Assembly: GCA_030620095.1 (NCBI GenBank)
Contig: JAUTXW010003396.1
Span: 1-64,000 of the forward strand
Origin: Kuschelorhynchus macadamiae
Taxonomy: Eukaryota; Arthropoda; Insecta; Coleoptera; Curculionidae
DNA length: 64,000 nucleotides
Reading direction: 5' to 3'
Notes under the pieces: generated by a model
Seen by the model: the letters and a program-made list of their open reading frames with translations, nothing else
What the model was told of the DNA's origin: nothing
The model's database searches: none
Position numbers and translations under genes: made by a program
Shown: in pieces, positions 58,223 to 64,000 of the stretch
How positions within the stretch are numbered: the first letter of the stretch is position 1
Layout: each line of letters starts with the position of its first letter

Positions 58223-60610
58223 AGCCATGTCAAACTCAAAGTCACTGGTGGGCCAAAAGCATGAAGACCATTGAACCTTATCTTAAAGAAGACAAACTAC
58301 TGAAAATCTTGAGAAAAAGTACTATTATAGGACAAGTCTGTTTGTTAAATTTCTAATAAAAAGGACTTTACAAAAAACTACAAACATTAAATTATTTTGC
58401 CAGATATTTGACATCTTTTGTCTTTAATTAAGTTGTCTATTTGTGGCGAGAATTTATCGGCGGAAATTACTTTTAAAACTGCGTCCAAGTGTGCGTCCGT
58501 CAATCGCGATCTTGCGGGAGATTTCTTTCATTTCATCAAAGAAAATAGTTGTTCACACTTATAGGTACTTCCAAACATTGACAGGATTTTACAGGCAAAT
58601 TTTCTCATTTCTTGGTATTGAACAGATAGGTACTTATAAAATTCGAATGTACCAACACTATCAAATTTTTGTTTTAAATGGGTCTGACACTGAATCTCAA
58701 TTACTTCCATTTGCAAGTGAGGGGGAACTTTATAAATATTGATAGTGAAAAGACCAGTAAATAGAGAAAAATTGTTTTCTTGGGTTTTAAAATCCTGAAA
58801 ACACTTCTCAAATTCTGCCAGAAGTCTTCTCATTTTCTCTGAATATATTTTGCATGATACTGGGACACTTGTGCTTTCCTGATATGCCTTTAAGTCAGAA
58901 AATGTGACAGATTATCCTCTGCTGACTGTTTTTCCCACAACATTATCTTACAATTGAAAGCTTTCACATGATCATGCATATCTGTATTTAAGTCCGACAA
59001 GTGTTGTGATATCTACCATAAATGAAATATCTCGTATAAAAGGTACATCGCGTAATAAGATGACATCTTCTCCTTTTGTTTCCATGAAAACGCGTATTTC
59101 TTCTTTGAGTTTCCAAAACGGGTGGAGTACCATAGAACACGAAAGCCATCGCTCCTCTGCATAATATGGTAAACCAGTGTACTCACTTTCTAAATCACGT
59201 AAAAATGCAGAAAACTGTCGCTGATTAAGGCCTCGTGACCTTATGAAGTTTATATTTTTTTTTCACTGACTTTAAAACACTTTCCAAGTTGATCACTTTT
59301 GATCATAAAACTTCTTGGTGGATTATACAATGAATATGATGAAAATCTGGTTTGTCACTGCCCGTTTCTCTGATCTTTGTCTGTAATATTTTAATGAAGC
59401 CATTTTTTACTCCAGTCATTGAAGGAGCTCAGTCTGTTGCAACGGAACACAGTTTTGACAAATCTAAATTGTACTTTTGCAGAAATCCATAAACAGCATT
59501 GAAAATATCCTACCCAGTTGTTGTATCATGCAATAGTACTAATTCCAGTTATTCTTCATACACATTGATATCTGTATCAACCGCACGAAGAAAAACAGCG
59601 AGTTGCGCCACACCACATACATCCGTACTTTCGTCACAGGCAATAGAAAATGCAATGAAAGAGTCTGATTTTGTTTTTATCTGATCACTTATATTGGCAG
59701 CCAACTCAGTAACTCTTTCAGCGACAGTATTCCGGGACAAGGATATATTTTGAAATGCCTTCACGCTCCCGGGACTTACAATTTCCGCGGCCTTTACAAG
59801 GCACTCTTTTATAAATTCACCTTCAACAACGTACGTACGTAGCTCGCTTGAAGGACAGATTCATTTTCTTGCTCTGGACGTGGAAACATAAGCTGCTGAT
59901 CTTTCAACCGTGATTTTAACTTATTTAACTTTTCGTTTCTGACTATGCCTGTATACTTGTCAAACATAGTTTTATGAATATCATAGTGACGTTTTATATT
60001 ATATAATTTTGGGACACTGACTGTACTATTACAAATCAAACAAATAATTGTTTCTTTCACTTCACAGCAAAAAAACTCTAATTCCCACTTTTCTTGAGAG
60101 ATACGATGCTCATCTACAAGTTTCATCTTCTTGGTTTTGAAAGAGACATGTTAAAAACTGTATCCGAAATAAATTATAATAAGTACTGTTAAGTGTTGTA
60201 ACAAGAAGTGCGCAACTCAACTCGAAACTCTATCGTAACTGACTCATAACTGACTAAACACTGAACGACTGAATTCAATCGAACACGGCTTTTATACGGA
60301 TTGTGATTTCTCGAGTTCTTTCCAGAATGTTCAGATAGCGTCATCTCTGTGTTTTTGCGCGATAGAATTTCATGGAACAAGCCAGATAACGTTTGACTTC
60401 AGCTTTTGGGTTGAGTATGCGTAGTTCATCCTCCTAAACATAGATGGCACTATGTACAATTGTACATTTTATTATATCAATCGTTGTTGCAGCGGCGCGA
60501 GCTTTCAAAAACGGTTTTCAACTTGTTCGCGGGCCACATTATCTGGCTGTTTTCAAAACTGATTTGGGCCGCAGAAAAATTCTCACTGGGCCGCATGTTT
60601 GACATGGCAG
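58223..60610 (-). mobile_element. hAT element F (GTF2IRD2/SCAND3-like), 2.4 kb
   Basis: Left end cagccatgtcaaac at 58223 and right end gtttgacatggcag to 60610 are inverted. They are flanked by aggtacac (58215-58222) and aggtacat (60611-60618), an 8-bp TSD matching at 7 of 8. Subterminal gggcc-rich motifs (tgggcca, gggccgc) are typical of this hAT branch. Carries a decayed minus-strand transposase. Confidence 0.88.
58528..60126 (-). pseudogene. hAT transposase of element F, broken
   Basis: In order on the minus strand: N-terminal BED/zinc-finger-like part (MKLVDEHRISQEKWELEFFC with CLIC and KRHYDIHKTMF at 59809-60126); the first catalytic region (NISDQIKTKSDSFIAFSIAC followed by DESTDVCGVAQLAVFLR at 59549-59764); a decayed middle with stops and frame changes (58834-59548); and the dimerisation end (MEVIEIQCQTHLKQKFDSVG and KILSMFGSTYKCEQLFSLMK at 58528-58833). 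These blocks match the GTF2IRD2/SCAND3-type transposases. A different hAT branch from A, D and B. Inactive. Confidence 0.85.
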
Positions 60611-60654
60611 AGGTACATTATTTGTATGATGTTAATATTTATCCAAAGAGAAAA

Positions 60655-61090
60655 ACAGTCAGTTGACCCGTTATGGTACGGGGTCTGAACAACATCGATG
60701 GAACATTTTCTTTTTAAACATTTTGTTGGATGAAGGCTTGAATAAAGAGTGAATAACCTGGCCTACTCCGTTTTTCCATAAAATACAATTCATTAAGTGG
60801 GAATTATGGCACATTTTAAGTGGCTTTATTTAGAAAACTATACATTTTAGACATAGGTTATGTTATACAAAAGTTGTTTAGAATTGTTAAAAGAGTTGAA
60901 AAAACATAAAATATACAGGATGTTCCATTTAAAATAACGAAGTCTCGGGAAACGATATTCAATTGTTTTTATGTTACAAATGTTCACTATATTCAACCCT
61001 ATCGGAACATCACTTTTCATATTTTTATCTTTAGCTGTTTTCAAATGGCGCCCTGGATAGTAGTTTATTTGTCACCCGGTATAAAGTTAA
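60655..61090. repeat. Dispersed repeat R1, copy 2 (inverted)
   Basis: Reverse-complement partner of 48262-48755, with shared strings such as cagttgacccg, tggcctactccgtttttcca, catttaaaataacgaagtct and gggcgcc. It lacks a few short insertions relative to copy 1. Confidence 0.88.
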
Positions 61091-61319
61091 AACAAATAAA
61101 AAAATCGGTAAAATTCCTTCACCTGATATAGGTTTTTTTTTTAAATTTTATTTGGTCGCCATTTTCTTTCGCCATTTTGAATTTTTACTGCAAATGTATG
61201 AGTTATATATCACACTTAATGCTTCTACAGAATTTAAAAATACACAGATTTGTTTTTCTATCTTGTATTCATACCAAAATGTTTCCAGTTCATTCCTATG
61301 TCACGCTTGATTTTTGTAC

Positions 61320-62946
61320 AAAATTTGGATTTAATGTGTTAAATGTTTTATCTGATGTTATCAATGTGTCTTTTGTGTCGGGTGTGTTCCCCTGTTGCCT
61401 AAAAAAAGCTAATATTATACCTCTGTTTAAAGGTGGAGATACTACTTTAATATCAAATTACCGACCCATTGCCCTTTTGTCAACATTATCAAAGATTGTC
61501 GAGAAACTTGTTAAGAAACGTATGATCACTTTTATGGAAAAGCACAAGATTTTGAGTACAGCGCAATTCGGTTTTCAGCCGAGAAGAAATACAACTGAAG
61601 CGATTTTCTCCTTTCTGGAATCTCTTTACTTGTGTCTGAACGATAAGGAATCAGCTACTGCAGTTTTCTGCGACTTGTCCAAAGCTTTTGACTGCGTCAA
61701 TCATAATATTCTTTTGGAAAAATTACAAATTTATGGTTTTAGAGGCAATTGTCTGAAATGGTTTAAATCATATCTAACCAACAGAGTTCAATGTGTTTCA
61801 CATGATGGCTACACTTCTAGCCTGAAACAATCACTTGTGGTGTTTTTAAAGGTCAGTTTTGGGGCCTGTTTTATTTTTGTTATATGTTAATGATATAGTT
61901 AGTTTGGACATAACAGGTAAGTTCACCTTGTTTGCCGACGATGCCACTGTGTTGTGGCATAATAGTGATCATAATAAACTTAGCGTTTTGATTACCTCTG
62001 ATTTAATAAAGATTAAACAATGGTGCGATGCCAATTACTTGACCCTTAACGTTGACAAAACCTGTGTGATGTCGTTTAAGTGTCATCTAAGTGATGTGAT
62101 TCTTGAAAGCAAACCCTTAAAAAACTTAAAGGAAAATAAATTCTTGGGTATTTGGCTTGACAATGACCTAAAGTTTGCAGCCCATATAATTGCATTATGT
62201 CCTAAGTTAGCATCTGGTTGTTATGCTTTGAGAGTTATTAGCAACCAGCTTGACCCTTCAATTGCCAGAAGTGCTTATTTTGCTCTTATAGAATCCCATT
62301 TAAGGTATGGTGTTTGTTTTTGGGGATCATGCACAGAGCAGCTCTTTAATAGTGTTTTTGTGTTGCAGAAAAGAGCAATAAGATATTTATGTAAAGCTAA
62401 TGTCCAGGACTCTTGTAAACCATTATTTGTATGTGAAAAAAATTTAAAGCTAGCATGTATTTTTATCCTTGAGACCTCATGTCTTATGCACAAGAAATTT
62501 AAAACTGAAATTAATTCCTCCCCCGAAAGAGTTTCTCGTCGTTCCTACAGTATTCCACTGCCTATTCCGCACTCAGGTCAAGCAAAAAAATCTGTAATAT
62601 ATAATAGCAAAGCCATTTTTAATCATTTGCCAGTGAGCATCAGGCAGATACAGAGTGAACGCCTTTTTAAAAACAAACTTAAATCATTTTTAATTGATAA
62701 GCCCCTCTATAGTGTGTCAGAGTTTTCCAAAAACATTTTAATTGATTTTATTATTAAATCTTCAAAAAAAATCATTTTGGAAATTTATTATGAACCAACT
62801 AAAAGCTTGCTTCTTGTATGTTATTTTGTATTATTGTGTTTTTTAGGCAAATAATTTGTTGTTCTTTTAGAACCGTATTTTGTTTCTCAGCTTTGTCAAT
62901 GAGTTTTACTTATGACAATAAATCATGTTTTGAATTTGAATTTGAA
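61320..62946 (+). mobile_element. Non-LTR retrotransposon copy, 5'-truncated
   Basis: Begins within the RT (no endonuclease). It ends after AATAAA in a ttgaatttgaatttgaata tail at about 62929-62946. Same family as the 31.5 kb and 40.6-42.7 kb copies. It inserted between repeat modules (61.13-61.32 kb) and an ORF1 relic on the other strand. Confidence 0.87.
61340..62854 (+). pseudogene. Non-LTR ORF2 (RT half), one frameshift
   Basis: VINVSFVSGVFPCCLKKANI, IPLFKGGDTTLISNYRPIAL, TAQFGFQPRRNTTEAIFSFL and VFCDLSKAFDCVNHNILLEK are followed, after a frame change at about 61845-61860 within the usual VPQGSxLGP block, by GPVLFLLYVNDIVSLD, LFADDATVLWHNSD, LTLNVDKTCVMSFKC, SHLRYGVCFWGSC and the C-terminus. 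5'-truncated. Only one lesion in the retained part. Confidence 0.9.
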
Positions 62947-62949
62947 TAG

Positions 62950-63330
62950 AAAACTTGTTTTATAGTACATTGATCTCGTCTTCCTTCTAGCATCTAACAA
63001 GAGTTCTTCGGTTCCGCATGCTGGAAGGTATTCTCTAAAAAATTGGCTTCTTTGCGTTTTGATGTTCGGTATGGGCTCAGGGTGGTGTATTTTCAAGGCA
63101 TTCAAGACAGGAACTCCATTATCCTCTAAATGGCTTTTTACTTGCTCAGTAGATGTTGTTGGATGTAGGCCAGATACAAAGATATATCTTCTGCTTTCTA
63201 CAGCAGATATGGCCATTTTCTGTGCGTTTGAACTAAGAGTCGTTTCTCCCTTATTGTTGTAGGGCTTTTTAGTGAAGGTTTCATGTTTGCCACAGCATGG
63301 TTTATTATTGTCTTCATCAGAAGTTAGGTT
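62950..63330 (-). pseudogene. Non-LTR ORF1 fragment
   Basis: Minus strand open frame: SDEDNNKPCCGKHETFTKKP, then MAISAVESRRYIFVSGLHPT with TSTEQVKSHLEDNGVPVL and LKIHHPEPIPNIKTQRSQFF. The form RxYIFVSxLxPTTSTEQVKxHL is like the RNA-binding-type domain of insect non-LTR ORF1 proteins. The frame is open upstream of the Met. Its 3' end is cut by the + strand element's tail. Confidence 0.55.
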
Positions 63331-63339
63331 TATTACTTC

Positions 63340-63990
63340 GTAAATTGGATAAATAGTTTTTTTTTAGTATTTTTTTAACGGGTCACTAAGATGCCATTTT
63401 GTTCTGGCATATTGGATTTTTATCAAAATATTACCAACTCGTTCCCGTGTAACCCTTACTTTTTATCAAAATTTGATGTCAATCTATTAAGGACTTTTTA
63501 AGCTGTGCCCCGAAGTGACAGACAAACTGACAGATGAACAGAAGGGATTGATAAAACATATTTTTCGGCATATAAAACGTAAAGATATGTAAAATCTAAG
63601 AAGATGATTTTTTCACGTATGCCAACATTTTATTTGGCCGCCTCCTTGAATTTGTACCAGTTCATTTCTATATCCCATTTAGTTAAGACATTTAATTTGA
63701 AATCAATCCATTAGGTTGTTTTTTTCAGGCTGAATTTTTAAATATTTGATTAAGCCAATATCTTGGATTTGTACCAACATTTTACTATATAATACTTGAT
63801 TTTTATGCAATGGATTTTCACCAAAATGTTACCAAGTCATCCCCATATGACCCTTAAGTTTTTACCAGAGTTTGAAGTCAATCATATGAAAAGTTTTTTA
63901 GCTATGAAACGAACAGACAGACAGACCGACCGACGGAATTGAGACAACATGTTTTTCGGCATCTAGGGACCCTGAACATTTTATATTAAA
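63340..63990. repeat. Dispersed repeat modules with GACAGACAGAC motif
   Basis: Several roughly 100-bp modules: catattggatttttatcaaa, cattttgttctggcat, accagttcatttctatatcc, gatttttatgcaatgg, caccaaaatgttaccaagtc and two runs of gacagac-type tetranucleotides (about 63517-63540, 63911-63930) each followed by aacatatttttcggca / aacatgtttttcggca. The same modules appear at 42.73-43.16 and 61.13-61.32 kb. Noncoding. Confidence 0.7.
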
Positions 63991-64000
63991 TATATCAAAT

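Overview
This looks like a piece of an AT-rich insect genome. The short introns (54-81 bp) and the transposon mix would suit a beetle, but I cannot name the species. No prokaryotic gene, CRISPR array or rRNA is visible. Three host genes are recognisable, and nearly everything else is transposable element (TE) sequence in many states of decay. I see no new biochemical system. What stands out is how the TEs are layered, several with exact boundaries and target-site duplications (TSDs), and how they have swollen two host introns.

Layout. 1-14.7 kb is intergenic TE sequence: two DD41D Tc1/mariner transposase copies, four hAT elements (one nested inside another, one inside a foldback repeat), foldback repeats, TA microsatellites and a satellite-like repeat. 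At 14.8-15.0 kb lies a complete Sf3b5 (SF3b complex, + strand). It is convergent with PIGG (15.3-26.4 kb, - strand; 3 coding exons, 827 aa), an ER enzyme that adds ethanolamine phosphate to GPI anchors. The 8.2-kb second intron of PIGG is almost wholly non-LTR retrotransposon sequence. Between PIGG and the next gene (26.4-30.1 kb) lie a hAT MITE, two tandem satellite units and a foldback repeat.

From 30.1 kb the + strand carries VPS35L, a Retriever/Commander endosomal recycling subunit. Exons 1-4 are at 30.1-30.75 kb and exons 5-7 at 47.4-48.05 kb. The 16.7-kb intron 4 holds three non-LTR elements; one of these is split by a 6.2-kb BEL/Pao LTR element with two identical 246-bp LTRs and a 5-bp TSD. 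I found no later VPS35L exon, so 48.05-64 kb is either a further giant intron or the gene continues beyond the window. That stretch holds a nearly full-length non-LTR element (50.1-54.5 kb), a small foldback MITE, a DD41D copy, a hAT element, another non-LTR copy and dispersed repeats.

The host genes belong to unrelated housekeeping pathways (splicing, GPI anchors, endosomal sorting); I see no functional link beyond being neighbours. All TE coding regions carry stops, frameshifts or truncations. The least damaged are the 17-21 kb and 50-54 kb non-LTR elements and the BEL element.
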